From contig LNFC01000019.1 of the NCBI GenBank assembly GCA_001464545.1, forward strand, positions 1-64,000: a stretch of 64,000 nucleotides of DNA, in the 5' to 3' direction. The notes under the pieces were generated by a model. It saw only the letters and a list, made by a program, of their open reading frames with translations, was not told the DNA's origin and made no database searches. Shown here one piece after another: positions 41,459-51,938 of this stretch (its first letter is position 1; each line of letters opens with the position of its first letter). Made by a program: the position numbers and the translations under genes. The DNA comes from Acidobacteria bacterium Ga0077551. Its GTDB lineage: Bacteria > Pseudomonadota > Alphaproteobacteria > Caulobacterales > Hyphomonadaceae.

Positions 41459-42891
41459 CCGCCCTCGAGAACGCCGCGCTTCTCCAGCTCTGCCACAGCA
41501 ATATAGGCGGCGAGGGCCGAGACGACCGAGATGATGAACGAGCCTTCGAAGCCCTGCGCCCAGGCGGGCATGCCTTCGGCGGCGGCCTCATCGAACAGGC
41601 TTACGGCCCAGGTCGGTACGCCATAACCGAGGAAGCTCAACGCTGCCCCCGTGAAGAGGGCTGCCAGCGCGGCCTTTTCCCGGCCATAGCCTGAGTGCAG
41701 GCCGATCAGCAGGGCCACCATGATACCGGCCGATCCGAAGGAGGAGGCGATCTCGACCAGGCCCTTGATGGTCTCTCCCGAGGCCGCAATGCCATAGGCC
41801 AGCAAGCCGGCGAGCAGGGTCAATGACCGGCCGAACATCAGCTTGCGCGGCTCCGGCAAGTTGCGCGCGATCGGGTCGATCAGGTTGCGGCTGGCTATGG
41901 CCGAGACGGCCAGCAGGGTTGTGTCCACGGTGGACAGGATCGCCGAGACGATTGCGCCCATCAGCAGGATGTACATGACGGGAGACAGGTACTGCCGCGC
42001 CAGTTCCGGCAGGTAGCTGTCTGTCGAGGTGGCCTCGAATCCGGCGGCGTGCCCGAGCAGCCCGATCATAAGCGGGATTGAGCCGAAAACGATGTAGAGG
42101 CCTGCGGCAAGGAAGCAGCCCTTGCGGGCAATGCTGGCGGACTTCGCTCCCAGGAAACGCGAGATGGCCTCCTGGGCCACAAGCGAGCCGAGGATCGGCA
42201 CCATCCACGTATCAAGCGCAGACAGCCAGGACTCAGGGTTGCCCTCTTCGTCAGAGATCACCCAGGTCAGCTGTTCCGGCTTGATCTCGGCGAAGGAGAA
42301 GTCCCCCGACGCGAGCAGCACGATCAGCAGCACGGTCAGGCCGATCATCATGACGGCGCCTTGCAGCATGTCGGTCATTGCATCGCCCAGCAGGCCGCCA
42401 ATGGTCGTGTAGGCGATGATCAGCATGGCGCCGCCGAAGAGGGCGATGTTCAGGCTGATCGCGGCGGTCTCGGAGATGATCTGGCCCATGGCCAGCAGCT
42501 GCGCCGAGGCCCAGATGATGGAGGTGGGAATGGTCAGGATGGCCGCAGTGATCTCGGCGCGCTGGCCGAAGCGCTGTTCCAGGAAGTCGGGGAAGGTCAT
42601 CACTTCCGCCGCCCGCAGCTTGTAGGCGAGGAAGAGGGCCATTCCGATCAGGCAGATCGTGTAGCCGAACGGATCGGCGCGCCCGCCAGCGAGGCCTTCA
42701 TCGGCGATAGCGCCCGAAGCGCCCATGACGGTTTCCGCCCCGAACCAGGTGGCGAAGACCGATACGCCAACCATCAGCAGGCCAAAGCGCCGCCCGGCGA
42801 CGAAGTAGTCGGCTTCGGAGTTGACGTATTTGCTGGCCCAGAGCGCGATTGCAAATTGCAGGATAATGTACGCCCCGAGCGCATAGATCAT
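41416..42891 (-). CDS. sodium/solute symporter (SSS family)
   Basis: 491 residues with about 13 spans. Na+/solute signature regions: DYFVAGRRFG, ATWFGAETVMGASGAI (about 47-62), FPDFLEQRFGQR (about 99), and the Na2-type SAILSTVDTTLLAVSA (about 315-330). GLGDA-type region: TIGGLLGDAMTDMLQGAVMM (about 163-182). The substrate is unknown; PutP/choline-like relatives carry proline or other organic solutes. The last dozen codons (KKESPAASYDAPG) lie inside a terminator for the opposite strand. Confidence 0.88.
   Translation of the reverse strand: MIYALGAYIILQFAIALWASKYVNSEADYFVAGRRFGLLMVGVSVFATWFGAETVMGASGAIADEGLAGGRADPFGYTICLIGMALFLAYKLRAAEVMTFPDFLEQRFGQRAEITAAILTIPTSIIWASAQLLAMGQIISETAAISLNIALFGGAMLIIAYTTIGGLLGDAMTDMLQGAVMMIGLTVLLIVLLASGDFSFAEIKPEQLTWVISDEEGNPESWLSALDTWMVPILGSLVAQEAISRFLGAKSASIARKGCFLAAGLYIVFGSIPLMIGLLGHAAGFEATSTDSYLPELARQYLSPVMYILLMGAIVSAILSTVDTTLLAVSAIASRNLIDPIARNLPEPRKLMFGRSLTLLAGLLAYGIAASGETIKGLVEIASSFGSAGIMVALLIGLHSGYGREKAALAALFTGAALSFLGYGVPTWAVSLFDEAAAEGMPAWAQGFEGSFIISVVSALAAYIAVAELEKRGVLEGGKKESPAASYDAPG
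41418..41458 (+). terminator. rho-independent terminator
   Basis: AGCCCGGC (41418-41425) pairs exactly with GCCGGGCT (41441-41448), followed by TTTCTTTTTTT ending at 41458. It would end the candidate sRNA, or read-through from the LysR gene. It overlaps the last codons of the convergent symporter. Confidence 0.85.
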
Positions 42892-43061
42892 TCACCCGAC
42901 TCCCCGTTGTCACAGCATTGTCATGTGGCGGAGCGTTAGAAGAATCTATCCGTCTTGCAAGCGGGATATCCTGAGAAGCGACAGGCGGGTTCCCGGTGCC
43001 CTTGCATTGGTCATGCCCGTATGATGTCCATCCTGTCCGCGCCAATCAGGGAGCCCTCGCC

Positions 43062-44021
43062 ATGTCCTCACGCCGCCTCGTCGACCCGGAACTGCTGCCC
43101 TTCCTGGAGGCGTTCCCGACGCTGAACATCACGGCGGAAACCCTGCCGAAGATCCGGGAGATGCGCGGCGTGATGCTGGCGCAGCTGCCGCCCTTGCCGC
43201 AGTCGGTTCAGGCCGACGTGGTGCATGTGCCGGGCGCACCCGGTGACCCGGATGTCCGCGTGCGCACCTACCGCAGGAAACAGGGCGCCGCCTCCCGCCC
43301 GGCGATCCTGCACCTCCACGGCGGAGGCTATATCCTCGGCACGCCGGATGCCTCCGCGCCGTTCTGCGCGCAATGGGCGGACGCTTTCGACGCCGTCGTG
43401 ATCGCGCCGGCCTACCGGCTCGGGCCGGAAACCAGTTTCCCCGGCAATGTCGAGGACGCCTACGCGGCGCTCGCCTGGGCTGTGAAAAATGCCTCTGCGC
43501 TGGGCATCGACACCTCCCGCATCGCGGTGGCCGGGGAGAGCGCCGGCGGCGGCCTCGCAGCGGGCCTCGCCCTCCTCGTGCGCGACCGCGGCGAGTACAG
43601 TTTCTGCCACCAGCAACTGATCTTCCCGATGCTCGACGACCGCACCGCCGTGCGCACGGACATCTCGCCAATGTATGGCGAGTTCGTCTGGACCAATGCG
43701 TCCAACCATTTCGGCTGGCAGGCCTTGCTCGGCCAGCCACCCGGCAGTGACGGCGTCTCGCCCTATGCGGCGGCGGCGCGGGCGGAAAGCCTCAAGGGCC
43801 TGCCGCCCGCCTATGTCGCCACCGGCGCGCTTGATCTGTTCACGGAGGAAAATCTCGACTACGCCAAACGCCTGATGGCGGACGGCGTGCCGGTCGAACT
43901 GCACGTCTATCCCGGCGCGCCGCACGGCTTCATGCAGCTGGCGAGCGCCCGCGTCTCGAAGACCTATGCGCGCGACGCGATGGCCGCCCTGGCGCGCGGC
44001 ATCGGCGCCGAGCCGCGCTAG
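43062..44021 (+). CDS. alpha/beta hydrolase, HSL-type esterase
   Basis: 319 residues from the ATG at 43062. HGGGYILG (about 90) is the oxyanion box, AGESAGGG (about 160) the nucleophile, LDLFTEENLDYAK (about 260) the acid and PGAPHGF (about 288) the histidine. Family IV carboxylesterase; cytoplasmic, short-chain acyl esters. Related to the hydrolase at 18821-19870 but with the standard HGGG. Its stop overlaps the convergent dps stop by 4 bp. Confidence 0.9.
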   Translation: MSSRRLVDPELLPFLEAFPTLNITAETLPKIREMRGVMLAQLPPLPQSVQADVVHVPGAPGDPDVRVRTYRRKQGAASRPAILHLHGGGYILGTPDASAPFCAQWADAFDAVVIAPAYRLGPETSFPGNVEDAYAALAWAVKNASALGIDTSRIAVAGESAGGGLAAGLALLVRDRGEYSFCHQQLIFPMLDDRTAVRTDISPMYGEFVWTNASNHFGWQALLGQPPGSDGVSPYAAAARAESLKGLPPAYVATGALDLFTEENLDYAKRLMADGVPVELHVYPGAPHGFMQLASARVSKTYARDAMAALARGIGAEPR

Positions 44022-44482
44022 ACGGCCGCGCGCAGCATCCAGGCAGTCTTCTCGGCAATCTGCGCGCGCTGCGTGCAGAGGTCGACGGTCACCGGGTCAT
44101 GGTTCTTCTCGGCGATCTTGATGCCGGCCTTGGCGGCCTTGCTGACCGCTTCGTGGCCCGCTGCCAGCTGTTTCACCATGTCGGCCGCATCCGGCACGCC
44201 GTTGTCCGGCTTGATCGTCGCATTCTGCAGCATCTCGCCCGACGAGCCCGGCGCAAAATGGCCGAGCGCCCGGATACGTTCCGCAATAAGGTCCAGCGCC
44301 AGCCAGAGTTCATTATACTGCACCATGAACATGTTGTGCAGCTCGTTGAAGCGCGGGCCCGTCACGTTCCAGTGGTAGCCGTGGGTCTTGGTGTAGAGCG
44401 CGTAGGTCTCGCCCAGCAGCGCCTTCAGCGCCTCCGCCGAGGATTTCCGGGCGGCGTCATCCAGTCCGATATCGATCGCCAT
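44018..44482 (-). CDS. Dps-family ferritin-like protein
   Basis: 154 residues from the ATG at 44482. The Dps ferroxidase signature is present: HGYHWNVTGPRFNELH (about 34-49) followed by QYNELWLALDLIAERIRALG (about 54-73), where H, D/E residues bridge two subunits. The last helix ends in EKTAWMLRA. Forms a dodecamer that binds iron, protects DNA and consumes peroxide. Alternative starts upstream would add an unconserved N-terminus. Confidence 0.92.
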   Translation of the reverse strand: MAIDIGLDDAARKSSAEALKALLGETYALYTKTHGYHWNVTGPRFNELHNMFMVQYNELWLALDLIAERIRALGHFAPGSSGEMLQNATIKPDNGVPDAADMVKQLAAGHEAVSKAAKAGIKIAEKNHDPVTVDLCTQRAQIAEKTAWMLRAAV

Positions 44483-44580
44483 GTCAGTCTCCTTGCAGGC
44501 CTGTGCCTGTGTGCGCTGAATATGGTCACACACCCTGCGGCGTTCAAATCCGTATCATCCGAGGGTGGTATAGGCCGCGT

Positions 44581-45915
<1,335 letters not shown>

Positions 45916-46016
45916 TCAAGTTTCATCGAAGAATTGGAGGAAAGGTAAAACAAATCCGGCAATCTGTTCATACGGGCGGGACGCTTCAGGCCGCTAGGCT
46001 GGCCCGGAGGTTCAAA

Positions 46017-46304
46017 ATGTTGGCTGACATCGGGAAGGAACGGATCGAATCCGCCCTCTCTGGCGTAGGGCGTGACCTGGACGACATGGTCGGCCAGGGG
46101 AAACGGTTCGTGGAAGGACTGGACACCACCGAGCAGCTGGTGCTGGTGGGCCTGATCCTGATTGGCCTGTTCTATCTGGTCTTTGGCCATTTTCAGGGCG
46201 GTGACCCGGACGAAAAGGCCGGTGGCCGCTTCGTTGGCATCATGTTCATGATGGTCGCCATGGCAGCCGGCCTCGGCTGGATGGCCTCGGACTACGCGGC
46301 ATAG
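46017..46304 (+). CDS. small two-span membrane protein
   Basis: 95 residues after CGGAGG: an amphipathic N-terminus (about 1-38), a first span [17 protein letters not shown] (about 41-57), a short [10 protein letters not shown] loop and a second span [16 protein letters not shown] (about 73-88). No family recognised. It lies just upstream of uvrC (41 bp) and may be co-transcribed with it. Confidence 0.65.
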   Translation: MLADIGKERIESALSGVGRDLDDMVGQGKRFVEGLDTTEQLVLVGLILIGLFYLVFGHFQGGDPDEKAGGRFVGIMFMMVAMAAGLGWMASDYAA

Positions 46305-46344
46305 CGCCCTTCCTGACCGGCCCCGGCAGGGCTATCTGTCACCC

Positions 46345-48124
46345 ATGAGCGAGAATCAGGCCGGTGCGCCGCCCCTTCGCGGCGTCGATGTCATCAAGGA
46401 CAACCTCTCCCGGCTTCCGTCGAAGCCGGGCGTCTACCGCATGTTCGGGGACGCCGACGAAGTCCTGTACGTCGGCAAGGCCCGCGACCTGAAGGCCCGC
46501 GTCTCCAACTATGTCCGCCTCGGCGGCCACACCCAGCGCATCGCCCGGATGATCCTGCAGACGCGGCGGATGGAATTCGTGGTCACCGAAAGCGAGACCG
46601 AGGCGCTGCTGCTCTGCTGCGCGACGACAAGTCGTTCCCCTACATCCTGATCCGCCGCAACCACGAGGCGCCACAGATCAAGAAGTATCGCGGCTCGAAA
46701 CAGGACGAGGGCGACTATTTCGGCCCCTTCGCCAGCGCCGGCGCCGTGATGCGCACGCTCGACACGCTGCAGAAAGCCTTCCTGCTGCGCACCTGCGAGG
46801 ACAGCGTGTATTCCGCCCGCACGCGCCCCTGCATGCTGCACCAGATCAAGCGCTGCGCCGCGCCCTGCGTCGGGTTGATCTCGAAGGAAGACTATGAGGA
46901 GCTTGCGAACGAGGCGGCCGACTTTCTGCGCGGGAAGGGGGTCGGCCTGCAAAAGCGGCTCGCGACCGAAATGGAAGCGGCGCGCTCGCGCATGTGCTGT
47001 CGACGCAGGACGTGAACCCGGACGGCATCGAAGAGGCGGACGTCTTCGCCATCGCGATGGACGGCGGCGTCTCCTGCGTGCAGGTCTTCTTCATCCGCGC
47101 CGGTCAGAACTGGGGCGCTACCGTCCACTTCCCGCGCCACGAACGTGATCAGGGGGCGGAGGAAATTCTCGCCGCCTTCCTCGTCCAGTTCTACGACAAG
47201 CGCCCGCCGCCGCGCCTCATCCTCGTCAACGAGTTGCCCGAACAGGCCGAGCTGATCGCCGAAGCGCTCAGCCTGAAAGCCGCGCGCAAGATCGAGCTTC
47301 GCAAGCCGGAACGCGGCGCCAAGCGCGACCTCCTCACGCAGGCCGAACGCAACGCCGCCGAGGCGCTCACCCGCAAACTGTCGGAGACCGCCAGCCAGGA
47401 ACGCCTGCTGCTGGAAGTGCAGAAAGTGTTCGAGCTGCCGGAAGTCCCCGAACGGATCGAAGTCTACGACAACTCCCACATCCAGGGCACCAACGCCGTC
47501 GGCGGCATGGTGGTCGCGGGCCCGGAAGGCTTCCGCAAGGGCGCCTACCGGAAGTTCAGTATCAGGGACACCGAGATCACCCCCGGCGACGATTTCGGCA
47601 TGATGCGCGAAGTGATGCGCCGCCGCTTCGCCCGCGCGCTGAAGGAACGCGAGGCCGGGCAGGACCAGGACTGGCCGGATCTCGTGCTGATCGATGGCGG
47701 CCTCGGCCAGCTCAACGCGACCATCGAAACCCTCGCAGAACTAGGGCTGACCCCGGACGATGTTACCCTCGTCTCGATCGCCAAGGGCGTCGACCGGAAT
47801 GCCGGCCGCGAGCAGTTCTTCCGGCCCGGCCGCGCGCCCTTCAAGCTGCCCGAGAACGCGCCCGTCCTCTATTACCTCCAGCGCCTGCGCGACGAGGCCC
47901 ACCGCTGGGCCATCGGCGCTCACCGCCAGAAACGCGCCGCGGAAGCTGCCCGCTCCCCGCTCGACGAGATCGAAGGCATTGGCCCGACGCGCAAGAAGGC
48001 GCTGCTCCACCATTTCGGCTCCGCCCGCGGCGTCTCGCGCGCCAAGGTCGCCGACCTCATGCAGGTCGACGGCGTCAACGAAGCCCTCGCCATCCGCATC
48101 CACGGCCACTTCAACGGCGGGTAA
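46345..48124 (+). pseudogene. uvrC: excinuclease ABC subunit C, broken by two small deletions
   Basis: All UvrC regions are recognisable in three frames. Frame 1 begins with the GIY-YIG-like [20 protein letters not shown] and stops after ETEALLL. Conserved [11 protein letters not shown] then resumes in a second frame at about 46618, where about 14 codons (ANLIKRLKPRYNV-like) should lie. The second frame ends after ATEMEA (about 46982) and a third starts with [15 protein letters not shown], about 15 residues missing. Downstream: [30 protein letters not shown] and the C-terminal helix-hairpin-helix ([16 protein letters not shown]). Both losses are 1 mod 3 (about 43-49 nt). If real, the cell lacks nucleotide excision repair; an assembly error is equally possible. 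Confidence 0.85.
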
Positions 48125-48146
48125 ATTTCAGCTGCCGCCCGGCCTA

Positions 48147-48547
48147 TGCAACACAATCCGCCCCCTCCGGAAACAAAAAAATCCGTAAGGGCCTCAAGCG
48201 CCTGAAAGATTTTTCCGCAAAACGCGCGCCACACCCCTCCGGCCGGGGATATACTCAGCCTCAAACTACACCACAATCGCAATACAAGGTCGGATAGAGG
48301 CCGCAGGCAGAAATCCGACACCCCCGAGAGAAGCCGAGAAACAAACGATACGAAGTGATAAAAAATGAGAATCAATGAGAAAAATTCGACATCAGGAATG
48401 CAAAGCCTGCAACAAAATGAGGCCGTCTGTGAGCGCAGCGGGGTGACTTGCGCCTACAGCCAACACGCCGTCCCAAAAAAAAACCCATCCTCATCAAGCC
48501 GCTATGAAATCCGCCCTCAAACCTTGCGCAACACCTCCGCCCACGGA
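48147..48547 (+). repeat. copy B of the ~400-bp dispersed element
   Basis: This fills most of the 580-bp gap between uvrC and ssrA. It aligns along its whole length with the reverse complement of 61557-61955 and over its right part with 12750-13063. Its left end TGCAACACAATCCGCCC (48147-48163) resembles its own right end GCGCAACACCTCCGCCC, so the element is bounded by imperfect direct repeats. Inside: a CCCCT-N6-GGGG hairpin followed by TATACT (48235-48256); the block CGATACGAAGTGATAAAAAA then TGAGAATCAATGAGAAAA (48347-48384); AATGCAAAGCCTGCAACA; and TGCGCCTACAGCCAACACGC. No transposase and no clear gene. The remainder (48548-48668) shows only the ssrA upstream region. Confidence 0.8.
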
Positions 48548-48668
48548 TCTATCGAAAATACTGGATTCAAGACCCTCAACTCCCATGTCATGGGATGACC
48601 CAACTCCTCAGGGCCGGGGGCCGTTTCAGTCCTCCACAGGCAATGCCGGGCGTTAAGGTTTCAGGGGC

Positions 48669-48697
48669 TTACACCGGCGCCCCATATCCCCTATACT
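48669..48697 (+). promoter_or_regulatory. ssrA promoter
   Basis: TTACAC (48669-48674) and TATACT (48692-48697) are spaced by exactly 17 bp. The predicted start near 48704 lies directly upstream of the acceptor part of the tmRNA. Confidence 0.75.
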
Positions 48698-48703
48698 GGC
48701 TCT

Positions 48704-49015
48704 GTCTTCGGACTATGGCGATAAATGCGCGTGTAATAAGCGGCTCGGACCCGGGGGCGGTACCCGGCAGCTCCACCAAAAGACGGCCTCGTTAGCCGTT
48801 TCCTGATGGGGCTGAAATAGTGTCGACGGACGTGTAAAGACGAGGCTTTCGCTCGCTTGAGCTGCGTTAGAAGCTCAAAAGCAAATAGTTGCAAACGACA
48901 ACTTTGCTGAGGGCGAACTGCTCGCCGCGTAAGCGGTGACGGTTTTTCCGACCTAAGTCCTACGGTTTCAGACCCGTAGGCGGGGCCCGGGGGCGCCTGG
49001 CAACAGAAGCCCCCA
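48704..49015 (+). ncRNA. ssrA: two-piece (circularly permuted) tmRNA
   Basis: Rescues stalled ribosomes by adding a degradation tag. The acceptor half comes first, as in alphaproteobacteria. A T-arm (CCGGG/CCCGG, 48751-48767, 7-nt loop) is followed by acceptor strand CAGCTCC (48768-48774), discriminator A and CCA ending at 48778. A 29-nt spacer to be cut out follows, then the coding half starting GGGGCTG (48808-48814). GGGGCTG pairs with CAGCTCC and gives a G3-U70 pair, the alanine identity element. The tag frame at 48891-48932 reads ANDNFAEGELLAA then stop. Pseudoknot-like stems follow to about 49015. Ends are approximate. sspB at 59329 encodes the adaptor for this tag. Confidence 0.93.
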
Positions 49016-49034
49016 CCTTATCCCGCCTGTCAGC

Positions 49035-49706
49035 CTACAGAAGGATCGTGCCCTTGCCATCCTTCTCCATCGCGCGGATGTAGGATGGATACTCACGCAT
49101 CTGCTTCAGGAACCGGTGGCCGTTCGGGAAGCGTGTCTCGTCCATCCCCGCCCGGTGCGCGGCGAGTTCCATGCAATAGCCCATCACGATATCCGCCGCC
49201 GTCAGCGTGTCGCCCGCAAACCATTTCGACTGGCCGAGCGCTTTCTCGATCTCTTTCAGCAGCGCGCCGAGGCGCGGATCGAAGAACGCCGTATTCAGCG
49301 CTCCGACCAGCGACTTCGCGATCGGCCGCACGAGCATCGGCGCGCGGGTCGTCAGCGCCCCGAGCACGAACTTGTTGGTCAGCAGCGGTTGCAGGCTGCC
49401 CTGCGCCGTGTGGAACCAGAACAGATAGGACGCGCGGTTCGCCGAACCCGGCGCCGGACGCAAGGTGCTCCCCGGTTGGCCGTCAAGAATATAGTCCACG
49501 ACGGCATTCGTCTCGGCCAACGTGACGGCTCCATCCGTAATCACCGGCGCCGTGCCCAGCGGCGAGATTGCCTTGTAGGCCGCCGGCGCCAGCCGCGTGT
49601 TCGGGTCGCGGTCATACAGCTTGATCTCGTACGGAACCCCCAGCTCCTCAAGCAGCCAGAGGATACGGATGGACTGGGATTTCTCCAGATGATGCAGTGT
49701 GATCAA
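49035..49706 (-). CDS. glutathione S-transferase family protein
   Basis: 223 residues from a TTG at 49706, where LITLHHLEKSQS matches the usual GST start (MITLHHL) and GGGAG precedes it; a GTG at 49721 is the alternative. The N-terminal thioredoxin-like domain has SQSIRILWLLEELGVPYE and the cis-proline region APVITDG, then AETNAVVDYIL. The helical C-terminal domain follows (FAGDTLTAADIVM). Conjugates glutathione to electrophiles; substrate unknown. Its stop lies 20 bp from the ssrA end. Confidence 0.9.
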   Translation of the reverse strand: MITLHHLEKSQSIRILWLLEELGVPYEIKLYDRDPNTRLAPAAYKAISPLGTAPVITDGAVTLAETNAVVDYILDGQPGSTLRPAPGSANRASYLFWFHTAQGSLQPLLTNKFVLGALTTRAPMLVRPIAKSLVGALNTAFFDPRLGALLKEIEKALGQSKWFAGDTLTAADIVMGYCMELAAHRAGMDETRFPNGHRFLKQMREYPSYIRAMEKDGKGTILL

Positions 49707-49815
49707 GGCAAGGTCTCCCACAGCGCTGTGCTGCGGGAGTAGCTAGGCCGGATGCGTCTGCGGAGCCAGTGGTACCGCTAGGTCAGGCCGACTGCCGCCG
49801 TTCGCTGCCTCTTTC

Positions 49816-51786
49816 CTAATCGATCCCCAGCACGTCCTGCAGGAACAGCGTCTCCGCCTCGCGCTGGGCTTCGCGGTTGGATTTCTTGCGGAAGCCGTGG
49901 CCCTCATCCATCGCCATCATGAACCAGGCCTTCACGCCGTTGGCCTTCACCGCCGACAGGATCTGCTCTGCCTCGGTATAGGGCACGCGCGGATCATTGA
50001 AGCCCTGGATGATGAACAGCGGCTTGGTGATCTTGGAAGCATTCTTCAGCGGCGAAATCTCGTCGAAGAAGGCCGCGACCGCCGGGTCGCGTTCGTCGCC
50101 ATACTCCACGCGGCGCAAGTCCACGCGGTAGCCTTCGGTATTCTCGAGGAAGGTCTTGAAGTCCGAGATGCCGACAATGTTGACCCCTGCCGCCAGGCGG
50201 TCGCCGTAATCGATCATTGAGGCGAGCACCATGTAGCCACCATACGATCCGCCATGCACCACCACCTTGGACGCGTCCAGCTGCGGCTGTGCGCTAATCC
50301 AGTCCAGCAGCGCGCCGATGTCTTCGACGGATTTCTTGCGGTTGAGGCCATTGTCCAGCGACACATAGGTCTTTCCGTACCCGGAGGATCCGCGCACGTT
50401 CGGCACGATCACCGCAATGCCCAGCTCCTTGGCCCAGTATTGGTAAGTGGAGGTGAAGGTCGGCCGCGCCTGGCTTTCCGGGCCGCCATGGATGGAGATG
50501 ATCACCGGATGCGGCCCCGGGCCCTCCGGCGTGTAGATGAAGGCCGGAATGTCCATGCCGTCGGCATTCGTGTAGGTCATCATCTCGGGCGAGAGGAACG
50601 ATTTCGGGTCCAGACCGCCGGTTTCCGCTTCGGTCCAGCGCGTCAGGTTCAAGGTCGCGATGTCGAACGACCAGGCATCCGCCGGGCTCGTCGCGCCGTT
50701 GAAAGTGAAGCCGATCTGCGCGCCGCTCGGCGAGAAGACCAGCCCGCTGGCAATCCCCACCGGCAGCGTCGGGCCGGGGCGGACGTGCCCGCTCGCGACA
50801 TCCAGCAGGCGGATCGTGCCGAGGCCGTTCTCGTTCAGCGTGAAGGCCACCGTCTTCTCGTCCGGCGACAGCGCCCAGTCGGACACGTCCCAGCCGATAT
50901 CGGCGGTATAGTTCGTCATCGTCCCATCCGGCGCGATCCGCACCAGGTTCTGGAACTCGCTGCCCTTGTCGGTCACCGTCAGTACCGATCCGTCAGCGAG
51001 GATGGACGCGCCGGAATAGGCGACCTCGTCGCCGGCATTGATCTCGGTCAGCGTGCCGCTCGCGACGTCCAGGCTGTAGATATGGCTCTTGGCCACCGAC
51101 ACATAACGTTGCAGCAGCAGCGCCTTGCCATCCGCCGACCAGTCGACCGGGCCGATCGCGCCTTCGCCTTCCAGAGCGACCCGGCGGCTCGCGGGGTCTG
51201 CCGGGTTGGCGATCAGGATGTCGTTGTTCGGATCGCCCGCCGAGGTGCGCGCCCAGGCGACGACACTGCCATCATCGGCCCACAACGCGCTGCCATTGCG
51301 CGATCCGGGTTCGGAGTATTGCGTGATCTCGCCGTTGCCGAGATCGAACCGGTAGGACTGGTAATACTCGTCGCCGCCGCGATCCTTGGCGAACAGGAAG
51401 GCGCCGCCTGCGGGGCTGACATCTGCCGAGCCGACAGTTTCGGTATAGAATGTCAGCTGCCGGCGCGCGCCGCCGGGGAAGCGCACTTCATGGATCTGGC
51501 TGACATCGGCAAACCGGGTCGAGATCAGGATGCCGCCTTCGCCAGTCCAGTCCTGGAAGCCGTGCCCGCGCACGTTTTCGTAGCGGGTCAGGCGCTCCTT
51601 CAATTCGGCAGAGGCGTCCGGCACGCCTTCGATCACGAGGTTGCCCTTGGCGATGCGGGCAGATGCAGCTTCAGGCGCTGCTTCAGTGACGGCGGCGTCC
51701 GGCGCGGTGCCCGTCTGCGCGCAGGCAGCAAGGGCGAGGGCCGACAGGCCGAACAGGAACGGGCGGAATTTCTGCGTGCGCAACAT
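49816..51786 (-). CDS. S9-family prolyl oligopeptidase-like lipoprotein
   Basis: 656 residues from the ATG at 51786, starting a lipoprotein signal (lipobox LALAAC, C22). A seven-bladed propeller region (about 60-390) with repeated WSADGKALLL and SPDEKTVAF-type blades is followed by the hydrolase domain. There the nucleophile is in GGSYGGYM (about 498), the acid in NDPRVPY (about 595) and the base in DEGHGF (about 628). ISIHGGPESQ is the oxyanion loop. A dipeptidyl- or acyl-peptidase exported to the periplasm or surface. Divergent from the phosphodiesterase at 51939. Confidence 0.92.
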   Translation of the reverse strand: MLRTQKFRPFLFGLSALALAACAQTGTAPDAAVTEAAPEAASARIAKGNLVIEGVPDASAELKERLTRYENVRGHGFQDWTGEGGILISTRFADVSQIHEVRFPGGARRQLTFYTETVGSADVSPAGGAFLFAKDRGGDEYYQSYRFDLGNGEITQYSEPGSRNGSALWADDGSVVAWARTSAGDPNNDILIANPADPASRRVALEGEGAIGPVDWSADGKALLLQRYVSVAKSHIYSLDVASGTLTEINAGDEVAYSGASILADGSVLTVTDKGSEFQNLVRIAPDGTMTNYTADIGWDVSDWALSPDEKTVAFTLNENGLGTIRLLDVASGHVRPGPTLPVGIASGLVFSPSGAQIGFTFNGATSPADAWSFDIATLNLTRWTEAETGGLDPKSFLSPEMMTYTNADGMDIPAFIYTPEGPGPHPVIISIHGGPESQARPTFTSTYQYWAKELGIAVIVPNVRGSSGYGKTYVSLDNGLNRKKSVEDIGALLDWISAQPQLDASKVVVHGGSYGGYMVLASMIDYGDRLAAGVNIVGISDFKTFLENTEGYRVDLRRVEYGDERDPAVAAFFDEISPLKNASKITKPLFIIQGFNDPRVPYTEAEQILSAVKANGVKAWFMMAMDEGHGFRKKSNREAQREAETLFLQDVLGID

Positions 51787-51938
51787 GGGTATCTCCCCGG
51801 GTGTTTTCTGAACGTCATCGTTTTTTAGAGCGTTTGCCGCCTGCGTCACGCATTTTTCAGCGCGAGCCTTCACAAGCCTGTGTCAAACGGGGTCTAACTC
51901 GCCCGTACCCTCGATTCGCATCCCGCAAGGAGCCCGCC

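Noticed and set aside
48347-48384. A Fur/iron box in the dispersed element (TGAGAATC...TGAGA)
   Set aside because: The block resembles a Fur site only in part and is conserved as one of several element blocks. There is no adjacent iron gene.
48595-48894. Short open frames across 48595-48795 (+) and 48691-48894 (-)
   Set aside because: They lie on the tmRNA gene and its promoter, so they are not real genes.
50254-51828. 524-codon plus-strand frame opposite the S9 peptidase
   Set aside because: Antisense shadow. The minus strand carries the complete peptidase with its catalytic triad and lipoprotein signal.
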